This document shows, one piece after another, positions 49,396 to 57,241 of a DNA stretch of 64,000 bases. The translations under genes and the position numbers were made by a program. A model generated the notes under the pieces. It ran no database searches, was not told the origin of the DNA, and was given only the letters and a program-made list of their open reading frames with translations. This DNA is from Acidobacteriota bacterium (GTDB taxonomy: Bacteria > Acidobacteriota > Blastocatellia > Pyrinomonadales > Pyrinomonadaceae). Where the stretch lies: the NCBI GenBank assembly GCA_016700175.1, contig CP065003.1, positions 1,870,001 through 1,934,000 of the forward strand, given 5' to 3'. The stretch's first letter is position 1. Every line of letters starts with the position of its first letter.

Positions 49396-49689
49396 TCAGT
49401 CCCTAGGAATTTCGCTGCCCAGGAATAAACCCATCCCGGCAAAGAAGAGGCCGCAAACGTAGGCTACCGGAAGATGGACAGACAAGACCGCGGCGAAAAG
49501 CTGCGTGCTACAGCTCGGAGATTCATAATCCATGATTCTCAGGTCTACGATCAACCCGAGAGGGAAGATCGTAGCGCAGATAGCAACTGTCGCCATCGAT
49601 CTTAGAACACTGTTTAGACCCCGCTTTCTACCTATTTTGAAAGGGTAGAGAAAGGTGACAAGTAGGAAAAAGTAGGTAAGGACCGGCAT
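49396..49689 (-). CDS. small membrane protein, weak evidence
   Basis: The 97-residue frame begins at the ATG at 49689 and encodes about three hydrophobic helices (VLTYFFLLVTFLYPF, ATVAICATIFPLGLIVDL, AVLSVHLPVAYVCGLFFAGM). GC is slightly lower than in its neighbours. No ribosome site is obvious and I do not recognise a family. It could be a degraded gene or a random frame, but the helix pattern argues for a real small membrane protein. Confidence 0.4.
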   Translation of the reverse strand: MPVLTYFFLLVTFLYPFKIGRKRGLNSVLRSMATVAICATIFPLGLIVDLRIMDYESPSCSTQLFAAVLSVHLPVAYVCGLFFAGMGLFLGSEIPRD

Positions 49690-49799
49690 CGGACGCTCCG
49701 CCGCGTGAATAAAAGAAACCCCCGGCTTCGATTCCAGGGCGCCAGTCTTCTTTCACGTGGCGGTACTACGGAAGTTCAGTTTATTTGAGGACCAAAGAG

Positions 49800-50100
49800 T
49801 GAGCCACGCTTCGCGTGTCCAGGGCAGCGCGAAGCGCTGCTCTAAACAGGGCGAGGTACGATAGGCTTCAGCCTGTCGCGGTTCGGCTCTCGCGGCTTTG
49901 CCGCCGGTGTGTGCGGAAAGGCTGTGCCTTTCCGGGCGGGCCTGAATGAGACTCCCCCGGGGCTGAGCCCCGGGGGAAAACTAAACTAAAACGACCTCGC
50001 CGGTAAGCCGGAGGGGTCCCCACGCACAAGTGCGCGGGCTAAACAGCACACAGGGGCGGCATAGCCGCGAGATCTTTCGTATGCAGACGGGCGGGGACAA
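49800..50100. repeat. mini-hairpin array
   Basis: The array repeats CAGCGCGAAGCGCTG, GAGGTACGATAGGCTTCAGC, GGAAAGGCTGTGCCTTTCC, GCCCCGGGGGAAA, GGAGGGGTCCCCACGCACAA and GGGGCGGCATAGCCGC, the same modular order as the other arrays. 49690-49799 holds nothing I can name. Confidence 0.75.
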
Positions 50101-50111
50101 GCCCCGCCCCG

Positions 50112-50690
50112 CTAGTGATACTTCGAAGGCAGGTTCTCCCTTCCCCACTTCAGCGTCCGTGCCATCCATACAAGCTCGTCGAAAAATCCTTCCGCCCGCT
50201 TGTGATAGGCGTCGTCAAGAAGGTTCCCTGCCTCGTCGAACTTGTCCGCAACCTTGGGGAAGTTAAGGTCGGTGAAGGTGACCGCCAGCCCGAGTTCCCT
50301 TACCATCGGCACCATCGCTTCGATCACCCGCGTGCCTCCCCAGGGGCCGGCCGAAACGCCCACGATCCCGACAGCCTTGTGAATGTATTCCCTGAGAAGA
50401 AGGTCGATAACGGCCTTGAGCGAGCCCGGGTATCCGTGGTTGTACTCCGGTGTAATGACTATCAGGCCATCCGCGCCTATGATCGCATCACGCCACTCGG
50501 GGTAGCTGTCCTTGAGTTCCTGGCCGTAGCCTTCGCTCGGAAAAACGAAATCGCGCACGTCGAAAAGACGTGTCTCGATGTCGCCGCGTTCTTTTGCTTT
50601 CAAGAGGACCCAGTTCGCGACGTGCTCGGACTGCCTTTCCTGTCTCGGCGTCCCGAGCAGGATGGGGATGTTTACTTTGGAGTCTCTCAT
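50112..50690 (-). CDS. NADPH-dependent FMN reductase family protein
   Basis: The 192-residue flavodoxin-like protein has ILLGTPRQERQSEHVANWV as the N-terminal FMN phosphate loop and IVITPEYNHGYPGSLKAVID as the second flavin-binding loop near 82. Such enzymes reduce flavin, quinones, chromate or azo compounds with NADPH. It starts at the ATG at 50690 with AGGGACGATGAA upstream. A similarly oriented small gene follows on its upstream side. Confidence 0.92.
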   Translation of the reverse strand: MRDSKVNIPILLGTPRQERQSEHVANWVLLKAKERGDIETRLFDVRDFVFPSEGYGQELKDSYPEWRDAIIGADGLIVITPEYNHGYPGSLKAVIDLLLREYIHKAVGIVGVSAGPWGGTRVIEAMVPMVRELGLAVTFTDLNFPKVADKFDEAGNLLDDAYHKRAEGFFDELVWMARTLKWGRENLPSKYH

Positions 50691-50721
50691 TTCATCGTCC
50701 CTGCCACCTGTGCATTACCTG

Positions 50722-51189
50722 TCAACTTGCCGCGACCGTTGCATCTTCCCTTTTCCAAATGATGAGGGCCAACCAGAAAATAAAGATCTGCAGGATCAAC
50801 GGGAACTCGGCCGGAAGCACTATTGCCGAGGAGCGGCTGAAGTAACCTTCGGGCTTGATACTTCCGACCACGCTATTTCCAAGCTCAAGAACGAATTCTC
50901 GCTTCCAGACAGATTTCTTCTTCAAAACATATATGTTTCCAAGGTATTCGATCTCAAACCGGTTTTTGACCGCACTCGGCTTGTCGGCAGACGCAAGCAC
51001 TTTTTCACCGTCCAGCAGCAGAAACGGTCCGCGGAACGGGCGGTCCCGCTTGATCGTAAATCGAATCCCGTTTATCGAGAGCTCAGAAGATTCCTTCCAG
51101 GAAGAGGTCTTCAGATCAGCCACTGGCTTTCCGGCCTCGTACACTCGATAAGTATTCCCGAACAGGCCTTTCGTTTCTGCCTTCAGCAT
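50722..51189 (-). CDS. hypothetical protein with C-terminal membrane anchor
   Basis: The 155-residue protein begins at the ATG at 51189. A beta-rich domain with repeated basic strands (NRFEIEYLGNIYVLKKKSVW) is followed by a single hydrophobic anchor (FPLILQIFIFWLALIIW) at the C-terminus and a short tail. No family is recognised; the pattern is like tail-anchored lipid or ligand binding proteins. It lies 31 bp upstream of the FMN reductase start and may be cotranscribed. Confidence 0.65.
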   Translation of the reverse strand: MLKAETKGLFGNTYRVYEAGKPVADLKTSSWKESSELSINGIRFTIKRDRPFRGPFLLLDGEKVLASADKPSAVKNRFEIEYLGNIYVLKKKSVWKREFVLELGNSVVGSIKPEGYFSRSSAIVLPAEFPLILQIFIFWLALIIWKREDATVAAS

Positions 51190-51309
51190 AGGCGTCGAGC
51201 ATACTACGTGCGAGAGAGCCGGGGAAACATGCGGTTGACCCCTTATTCAGTGCCGGCTCAAACAGCCTCCCTCGTCAGCAGTTATCGAATTTCTTTCTGC
51301 GGCTTGCCG

Positions 51310-51635
51310 AGCCGCGAGGTACGATGGGCTTCAGCCTGTCGCCGTTCCGCGCATTCGCGCGGCGCAAACTGAAGTTCGCGGTACTTCGAGGTACGATAGG
51401 CTTCAGCCTGTCGATCTTCATCTCTCGCTTCTTTTGCGGCTATGCCGCCTGTGTGTGCGGTAAGCCTTTGGCTTGCCGGCGAGCGGCCCCGTCGAGATTC
51501 TTGCGCGGAGGCTGAGCCTCCGCGCGATGAGATAAATATATGGTCCCGCCCGGAAAGGCAGAGCCTTTCCGCACACACCGGCGGCAGAGCCGCAAATCAA
51601 CTCAAACGGCCTCGCCGGTAAGCCGAAGGCTCAAT
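51310..51635. repeat. mini-hairpin array, interrupted by IS1182 element
   Basis: The array contains GAGGTACGATGGGCTTCAGC, GCGGAGGCTGAGCCTCCGC, GGAAAGGCAGAGCCTTTCC and GCCGGCGGCAGAGCCGC type units. It ends at GGTAAGCCGAAGGCTCAAT directly against the left end of the insertion sequence. Beyond the right end of the IS at 53312 the array resumes (CTAAACGGCACACAGGGGCGG), so the IS sits in it. Confidence 0.8.
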
Positions 51636-51676
51636 GAGGCTGTCTGATTACTGATTGTCGGGCAGCCTCATTTTTT
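51636..51676 (+). terminator. inward-facing terminator at left IS end
   Basis: GAGGCTG (51636-51642) pairs with CAGCCTC (51663-51669) and is followed by ATTTTTT. It would stop outside transcription entering the IS on the + strand, antisense to the transposase. Confidence 0.75.
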
Positions 51677-51716
51677 GCCGGCCGGCGGATTTTTTGAGCA
51701 AGAAAAGGCCGCCTGG

Positions 51717-53258
51717 TCAGGCGAACCTGGCCTTGCTGAACCTCTGGAGGTTGTGGGCGATCGCTATTAGTCCCATTTCCGTGGTCACCTTCTCGATCCC
51801 CCGCAGGTTGAACCTCCTGAACCCCTTGTTCTGTTTTATATTCCCGAACACCGCCTCGACCGTCATTCTCTTCTTTCGTTTCTCGATGCCCTCTTCGCTT
51901 TCGAGCAGCTCGCGAGCCCTTCGCCGGTGTTTGATCAGGTTGAAGTTGCGCTCGACGACCCTGTCACCTTCGGCTTTGTGGCAGGGGCCCCGCATCGGGC
52001 ATCCCCGGCAGTTCACCGCCTTGTAGAGCCTTGACCGCTGGAGATATCCTCCCGCGCTCGTTCTCTCCTTGTCCCCGATGTAGTCCATCGGCTTCCCCGC
52101 AGGACAGTACAGCGTGTCGGTTTCTTCGTCGTACCTGAGATTGTCGGACAAGAAAGGATCCTCACGGCGCTTTTTGTCCGTGACATCCTTGTGGAACCAG
52201 TTGTATTTGACGAACCCGGTGATCCCCCTCTCCCCGAGGTATTCGTAGTTCTCCTCCGATCCGTATCCCGCGTCCGCAGTCAGCGACTCGGGCGCCCCGC
52301 CGTACTTCTTCAGGTAGCTCTCGATATGATCCTTCAGAGCCGATGTGTCCGCCGGCGTCTGCGCCAGCGTGTAGTTCAGAATGTAGTGCCCTTCGGTCGA
52401 GGCCTGCACGTTGTATGCGGGTTTCAGCTGCCCGTTCCCCAGATGGTCTTCCTTCATCCTCATGAACGTCGCGTCCGGGTCCGTCTTCGAGTAGCTGTTC
52501 CGGCCATTCAGAAGCTTCTCCTTTTCTTCGTACTCCGCCAGCTTCTTCGGCCAGTTCTTCTTTGCGTACCTAAGCTTCTGCCTCGTCTTCGGGTCCGTCT
52601 CCTTGTCCTTCAGGGCCTCGTTGATCTCTTCTATCGCACGCTCGACGGCCTCCGGGTCCATCGCTTCAAAGTCCGGCTCGTTCGGTGTCTGTTCCTCGTC
52701 CTCGTACAGCTTCTCGACATACGCCCACAGCTGCTTCAACTGCTCTTTGATCCGCTCACGGTTCCCTTTCACCGTCTTGCCCCACACGAACGTGTACCGG
52801 TTCGCGTTCGCCTCGATCTTTGTCCCGTCAAGAACAGCTTCCTTCAGCGACAGCACTCCCTCCCCCGCAAGCAGCTGCACCACTTCCGAAAACACTTTCT
52901 CCAACTCTCCCGACAGCCTCTTGCCCCGAAAGTCGTTGATCGTGTTGTGATCAGGCTTTGCTCCTGAGCTCAGCCACATGAAGTGGATGTTCTCCTTTAG
53001 CGCCTGCTCCATCTTCCTCGACGAGTAGATGTTCCTCAGATATGCGTACACCAGCACCTTCAGCAGCATCCGCGGATGATAGCTCGACGCTCCCCCACCC
53101 TTGTATCCCCGCTCTATCCCACTGATGTCGATCCGCTCGATCACCTCGTTCACCACCCTCACCGGATGGTTTTCCGGGATCAGCTCGTCGTAACTCGGCG
53201 GAAGCAGCATCGGCTGGTTCTGGTCGTACTTTCTGAAGACCGGACCCTTCTTTTTCAT
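51717..53258 (-). CDS. IS1182-family transposase
   Basis: The 513-residue DDE transposase begins at the ATG at 53258 (MKKKGPVFRKYDQ); the longer frame reaches into the right inverted repeat. The N-terminal domain has SYDELIPENHPVRVVNEVIE near 20. Catalytic residues are probably the Asp of VLDGTKIEANANR near 145, the Asp of LTADAGYGSEEN near 340 and the Glu of MTVEAVFGNIKQNKGFRRF near 472. A zinc-binding Cys cluster (NCRGCPMRGPCHK near 430) is typical of the family. The gene is intact, so the element may be active. Confidence 0.95.
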   Translation of the reverse strand: MKKKGPVFRKYDQNQPMLLPPSYDELIPENHPVRVVNEVIERIDISGIERGYKGGGASSYHPRMLLKVLVYAYLRNIYSSRKMEQALKENIHFMWLSSGAKPDHNTINDFRGKRLSGELEKVFSEVVQLLAGEGVLSLKEAVLDGTKIEANANRYTFVWGKTVKGNRERIKEQLKQLWAYVEKLYEDEEQTPNEPDFEAMDPEAVERAIEEINEALKDKETDPKTRQKLRYAKKNWPKKLAEYEEKEKLLNGRNSYSKTDPDATFMRMKEDHLGNGQLKPAYNVQASTEGHYILNYTLAQTPADTSALKDHIESYLKKYGGAPESLTADAGYGSEENYEYLGERGITGFVKYNWFHKDVTDKKRREDPFLSDNLRYDEETDTLYCPAGKPMDYIGDKERTSAGGYLQRSRLYKAVNCRGCPMRGPCHKAEGDRVVERNFNLIKHRRRARELLESEEGIEKRKKRMTVEAVFGNIKQNKGFRRFNLRGIEKVTTEMGLIAIAHNLQRFSKARFA

Positions 53259-53279
53259 GCTGAATATTGTACCCTGAAA

Positions 53280-53311
53280 ACAGAAAAGAGGCTGACTTTT
53301 CAGACAGCCTC
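53280..53311 (-). terminator. inward-facing terminator-like hairpin at right IS end
   Basis: On the minus strand GAGGCTG (53311-53305) pairs with CAGCCTC (53294-53288) and is followed by TTTTC. It would stop outside transcription entering the IS in the direction of the transposase gene. Confidence 0.65.
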
Positions 53312-53379
53312 CTAAACGGCACACAGGGGCGGCGGAGCCGCGGGACAGGGATCATGTTTCAAGGACCATGGTTCAGGTT

Positions 53380-55461
53380 TCACTCGTTTCTGAATCCCGG
53401 CTGAAATCCCGGCAGGCAGAGCTTACACTTCAGCACCTCGACCTTCACAAGGTCAGCAATATACCGGTCCACGACCTCCTGTCGGATCGGGCCGAACTCG
53501 GCTGATAGCGCATTGCGGATCATGCCGGCGTTTCGTTTCCCGTCGATAAAGTTCACAAGCTCAAATTTCGCATCCCCCGAAAGCCTGTTTCCCGGCTGGC
53601 GGTACCAAGCGAGGTCCGCTTCGGACAATTTGCTCTCAGGCAATCCGAAATCGAGCGGGCCTCGCGTCAGCCGTTCGGGGATCATTCCGTTCGGAAGTTC
53701 CAAAATGCCTTCTAGTATCGAATAGCCCATCGCCGGGGCGATCGCTTCCAGCGTCTTCGAGTGCCTTTCGAACTGTGCCTTCAGCGAGGACCTCATCTCC
53801 TCAACTATCGCTGTTGAAGGATCTCCTCCATTAAAATGCACTATCGTATAGAGCGCCTCGTCCTCGATCTTCCACTTGTGCCACAACACGCTCAGCGTTT
53901 CGGCGTAATCGGTTACCGAACGGCCCGACTGGCTCTTCATCAACTCCCTCGCCTGCATCATCCCTTCCGCAAGCCTCTTCGAGCTGTTCGCGTACGCGAG
54001 GAACGCGAGGTCCTTTGCCTCATCCTCCGTCAGGTTTGCCAGATACAGAGCCGTCGCCGCGGCGATGATCTCCGTCCGCTCCAGCTCGACCGGATCGACC
54101 TTGTCCGGGGTGTCTTCCGAAGTGTGGTGCGTGTAATCCGGATCGTGCGAGAACATCACTCCCGGAATCTTCCGGTCGATGAACATCATGTGGTCGCTGC
54201 CGCCGGAATAAGGCGTGATCCGGTAGTTCATCTGCGACAAGCTTCCGCGCGGGGTCCTTATGTCCATTCCGTCGACCATCAAAGCCATATCTGCAACAAC
54301 GTCGTTCAATACAGACGGAATCGAATCCGGGGTGCGGGTGATGATCAGCTTCGAATGCAGAAGCTCAAGGTTTTCGCCGACCATGTCCATATTCAGGTTC
54401 GCGAGCACCTCGCCTTCTAGCTCTACGCCGCGCAATTCCGGATGCTTGTCGATGTAAGCCATCGTGCCGTACCACTCCGGAACCCAAAGAAACCGGATCG
54501 TCCGTTTCGGCCTCGGCATACGGCCCGCTTTGATCAGCTCGTTCATCGACCTTGCGATGTCCAGAAGCGCCGCCGATCCGGACGCATTGTCATTCGCGGA
54601 TTCTTTCGGATGGTCGAGATGCGCGCTGAAGACGATCTCCTCGCTTTCGAACTCCGATCCCTGGATCGTCGCGACGACCACGTCCATGAAATACGGCTCG
54701 AGCCCGATTCCCTTTGCTTCAGCCTTTACCTTTACAGAAACTCCCGATTCGAGAAGCCCGCGAAGCTTCGTGCCCTGCCTGTTCGTAAGATTGAATCCGA
54801 ACGTCGTCCTTTCGAGCTCGTCCGAGCGCGGCCACATTCCCGTGTACGCGAGCATGTCCGGGTATTCCTTCGCGCGATAGTCGTCCAGATAGCAGACCAC
54901 CGCCAGCGCGCCGTACTTCAGGACCGCGAGCCGATGAACCGCGCCTCCGTAACCGGTCGCGAGCACGATCTTGCCTTTCACATCCACGCCTTCGTAGTCT
55001 CTTTCGGACGTTCCGGATCCGACAAACACGAGTTCGGCGGTCGCCGATCCGGGGTTCGAGTACGTGATAAGGCTCATGGGGATCTCGGGATATCCGACGA
55101 TCCGTTCTTCGTAAGGCTCGATCATCCTCAGCTCCGCCCAGTCCATGTCGAAACCGGAAGGCGATTGCCACGTCTGGTACTCGATCTTGCCGTCGGAAGG
55201 ATATGACTCGATGAACGCGTTCTTCTCGTCGAATCCGAACCCGCGCAACTGCTTGAGTACGTAATTCGCCGAATCGCGGAACTGCCTTGAGCCCTGTACG
55301 CGGCTGTGCCGCGTGATCTGGATGACGTGCTTTTTCGCGAGCTCTCCGCTGAGGGACTCGTGAAGAAGGTCGCGCAGTTTCGGATCAAGTAGACGGCCTT
55401 GAGGGAAGGCGAGGCTAGAGAGAACAAAAAGAACCGAGGCGAGAAATAGCGTCTTTTTCAT
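53380..55461 (-). CDS. secreted M28-family zinc peptidase
   Basis: The 693-residue protein has a signal peptide (LFLASVLFVLSSLAFPQ). A protease-associated domain lies at about 130-260 inside the catalytic fold. Zinc ligands and catalytic residues are visible as FSAHLDHP (H281, D283), NDNASG (D291), WVPEWYG (Glu near 330), NMDMVG (Asp near 355) and YTHHTSEDTPDK (His near 440). M28 members are aminopeptidases or carboxypeptidases of the periplasm or outside. The last 190 residues have no clear domain name. The start is the ATG at 55461. Confidence 0.92.
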   Translation of the reverse strand: MKKTLFLASVLFVLSSLAFPQGRLLDPKLRDLLHESLSGELAKKHVIQITRHSRVQGSRQFRDSANYVLKQLRGFGFDEKNAFIESYPSDGKIEYQTWQSPSGFDMDWAELRMIEPYEERIVGYPEIPMSLITYSNPGSATAELVFVGSGTSERDYEGVDVKGKIVLATGYGGAVHRLAVLKYGALAVVCYLDDYRAKEYPDMLAYTGMWPRSDELERTTFGFNLTNRQGTKLRGLLESGVSVKVKAEAKGIGLEPYFMDVVVATIQGSEFESEEIVFSAHLDHPKESANDNASGSAALLDIARSMNELIKAGRMPRPKRTIRFLWVPEWYGTMAYIDKHPELRGVELEGEVLANLNMDMVGENLELLHSKLIITRTPDSIPSVLNDVVADMALMVDGMDIRTPRGSLSQMNYRITPYSGGSDHMMFIDRKIPGVMFSHDPDYTHHTSEDTPDKVDPVELERTEIIAAATALYLANLTEDEAKDLAFLAYANSSKRLAEGMMQARELMKSQSGRSVTDYAETLSVLWHKWKIEDEALYTIVHFNGGDPSTAIVEEMRSSLKAQFERHSKTLEAIAPAMGYSILEGILELPNGMIPERLTRGPLDFGLPESKLSEADLAWYRQPGNRLSGDAKFELVNFIDGKRNAGMIRNALSAEFGPIRQEVVDRYIADLVKVEVLKCKLCLPGFQPGFRNE

Positions 55462-55499
55462 GATTCTAAACGATTGACACAGGGCAGTTTAGAGCCGCC

Positions 55500-56145
55500 C
55501 CTGAATGCTGTTTAGCCCCCGCATTTGTGCTGGGGGCGTGACGGGGCTACTGATCTGAATCTTCGCGGCTTTGCCGCCGGTGTGTACCGTTTAGCCCCCG
55601 CACTTGTGCTGGGGGACTTTCGGGCGAAACTGAGCAATATCTTCGCGGCTTTGCCGCCCCTGTGTGCCGTTTAGCCCCCGCACTTGTGCTGGGGGACTTT
55701 CGGGCGAAACTGAGCAATTTCTTCGCGGCTTTGCCGCCGGTGTGTGCGGAAAGGCTCTGCCTTTCCGTGCGGTGCCCGTTACATGTGAAGTTTCGCGGAG
55801 GCTCAGCCTCCGCGCAAAAATCTCAAGAGGCCAGTCCTCGGTAAGCCAGAGGCTTACCGCACACAGGGGCGGCAAAGCCGCAAAGAAACTCAATAGGCTC
55901 ACCCCCGGTAAGCCAGAGGCTTACCGCACACAGGGGCGGCAAAGCCGCAATTCAAATCAAACGGCCTCCCCGGTAAGCCGAAGGCTTACCGCACATCACG
56001 GCGGCAAACCCCAATTCAAATCAAACGGCCTCCCCGGTAAGCCAGAGGCTTACCGCACACAGGGGCGGCAAAGCCGCAATTCAAATCAAACGGCCTCGCC
56101 GGTAAGCCAGAGGCTTACCGCACACAGGGGCGGCAAAGCCGCTCG
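55500..56145. repeat. mini-hairpin array with five ~65-bp tandem units
   Basis: 55500-55800 has the modules CCCGCACTTGTGCTGGG (three times) and GGAAAGGCTCTGCCTTTCC. From 55840 the unit beginning GGTAAGCCAGAGGCTTACC recurs at 55840, 55907, 55972, 56036 and 56101 (periods 67, 65, 64 and 65 bp) with a GGGGCGGCAAAGCCGC module and a nearly identical filler. The fillers are not unique, so this is not CRISPR. It covers the 689-bp gap without genes. Confidence 0.85.
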
Positions 56146-56150
56146 ACATG

Positions 56151-56636
56151 CTACCCCAGCTCTTCCCTCAGATAAGCAGCAACGTCCGTAATGAACCGGT
56201 GGACCGATGCTTCCGCGATGCGGTGGCCCGCGACCGCGTCGATCGCGCTTCCGAGCGCGCCCAGCGGCACGTCGTACTCGCCTTCCAGATCCAGCTTGGT
56301 TTCAGTGGCGGTCAGAGGGTAGATCGAAAGCTCGGCCTTCATCACCGGGAAGAGCCTCGGCATCTTCGACGCCTTCCACTCGATCTGCAATGTCGTCCGC
56401 TCGGGGCTCCCGAACGACTTCGGCGAAGCCTCGATCTCCTTCACCTCGATATCGATCTCAGTTCCGACATCGATGCCGGCGACATTGGCGTGAAGCTCGG
56501 ATGCGATACTGTTCGCGCGTTTCGCCGCGACCCTTGTCGCGGAACTGAACACGGAGGCCGCGTCAGCGCCCAGCGCTTCCTTAACTCTTTCGTACGGATG
56601 GTTGACGTAGTCGTAAAAGTGGATGGCTTTGCTCAT
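56151..56636 (-). CDS. SRPBCC (START-like) family protein
   Basis: The 161-residue protein begins at the ATG at 56636. The helix-grip pattern is FYDYVNHPYERVKEALGADA, IEVKEIEASPKSFGSPERTT, LSIYPLTATETKLDLEGEYD and a long C-terminal helix. SRPBCC domains bind hydrophobic ligands or cyclise polyketides. No ligand can be named. It stands alone between repeat arrays. Confidence 0.75.
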   Translation of the reverse strand: MSKAIHFYDYVNHPYERVKEALGADAASVFSSATRVAAKRANSIASELHANVAGIDVGTEIDIEVKEIEASPKSFGSPERTTLQIEWKASKMPRLFPVMKAELSIYPLTATETKLDLEGEYDVPLGALGSAIDAVAGHRIAEASVHRFITDVAAYLREELG

Positions 56637-57241
56637 CGGCTCTCAAAGGGGGTGGATGTGTTGAGTTTCAAAATTGCGCCGACATTATAGCAGGGAAATC
56701 GCATTCAGGTTCCAGGTTCAAAGTTCCAGGTTCAAAGATAAGAGATGGACTCTATATTCAGCTCGAATTTCAATCTGCGCTACGCGAATGCGCGGGATCC
56801 GGAACGACAAGCTGAAGCTCGTCGGACACTTGTCGCGCGAACTTCAGTTTGCGCCGCGCGAATGCGCGGCATCCGGACCAGCAAGCTGAAGCTAGTCGGA
56901 CAATTCGCTTCGCTCACTGCCCGCAGGACACGGGCGCAGTCTGGGAGTGCTGAGAAATGAGTGCTGAGTACTGAGAAATGAGAGATGGGCACTGAGTACT
57001 CATCCCTTCGTACTCATCTCACAGCACTATTTCTTCATCTCTCAGCACTCATCTCTCAGCACTATTTTCTCAACACTCACCGCTAATCACTTATTCGCTA
57101 TGCCCCTCGCTTGCGCTCGGGGTTCCGATTCTCAGTACTCCTTTGAACCTTGAACCCGGAACCTTGAAACTGAATGCTATGCCCCTCGCTCGCGCTCGGG
57201 GTTCCGATACTCAGTACTCATCTCTCAGTACTCAGCACTTC
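56637..57241. repeat. gene-free stretch of short direct repeats
   Basis: The stretch has text such as CAGGTTCCAGGTTCAAAG (56706-56735), CAAGCTGAAGCTCGTCGGAC and CAAGCTGAAGCTAGTCGGAC (56807 and 56880), the CTCAGCACTCATCTCTCAG type (56950-57230) and two copies of TATGCCCCTCGCTxGCGCTC (57099 and 57178). No gene or signal is evident; a few open frames are by-products. Confidence 0.65.

Larger units (their letters stand above)
51636..53311 (-). mobile_element. complete IS1182-family insertion sequence
   Basis: The element is 1676 bp with 12-bp terminal inverted repeats: GAGGCTGTCTGA at 51636-51647 and its reverse complement TCAGACAGCCTC at 53300-53311. It carries one intact transposase on the minus strand. 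No target-site duplication is visible by eye: the flanks are CAAT on the left and CTAA on the right. It interrupts a mini-hairpin array. Both ends also fold into terminator-like hairpins that point inward. Confidence 0.9.

Noticed and set aside
55840..56142. CRISPR array
   Set aside because: Spacer-like parts are nearly identical between units, units are 64-67 bp, and there are no cas genes.
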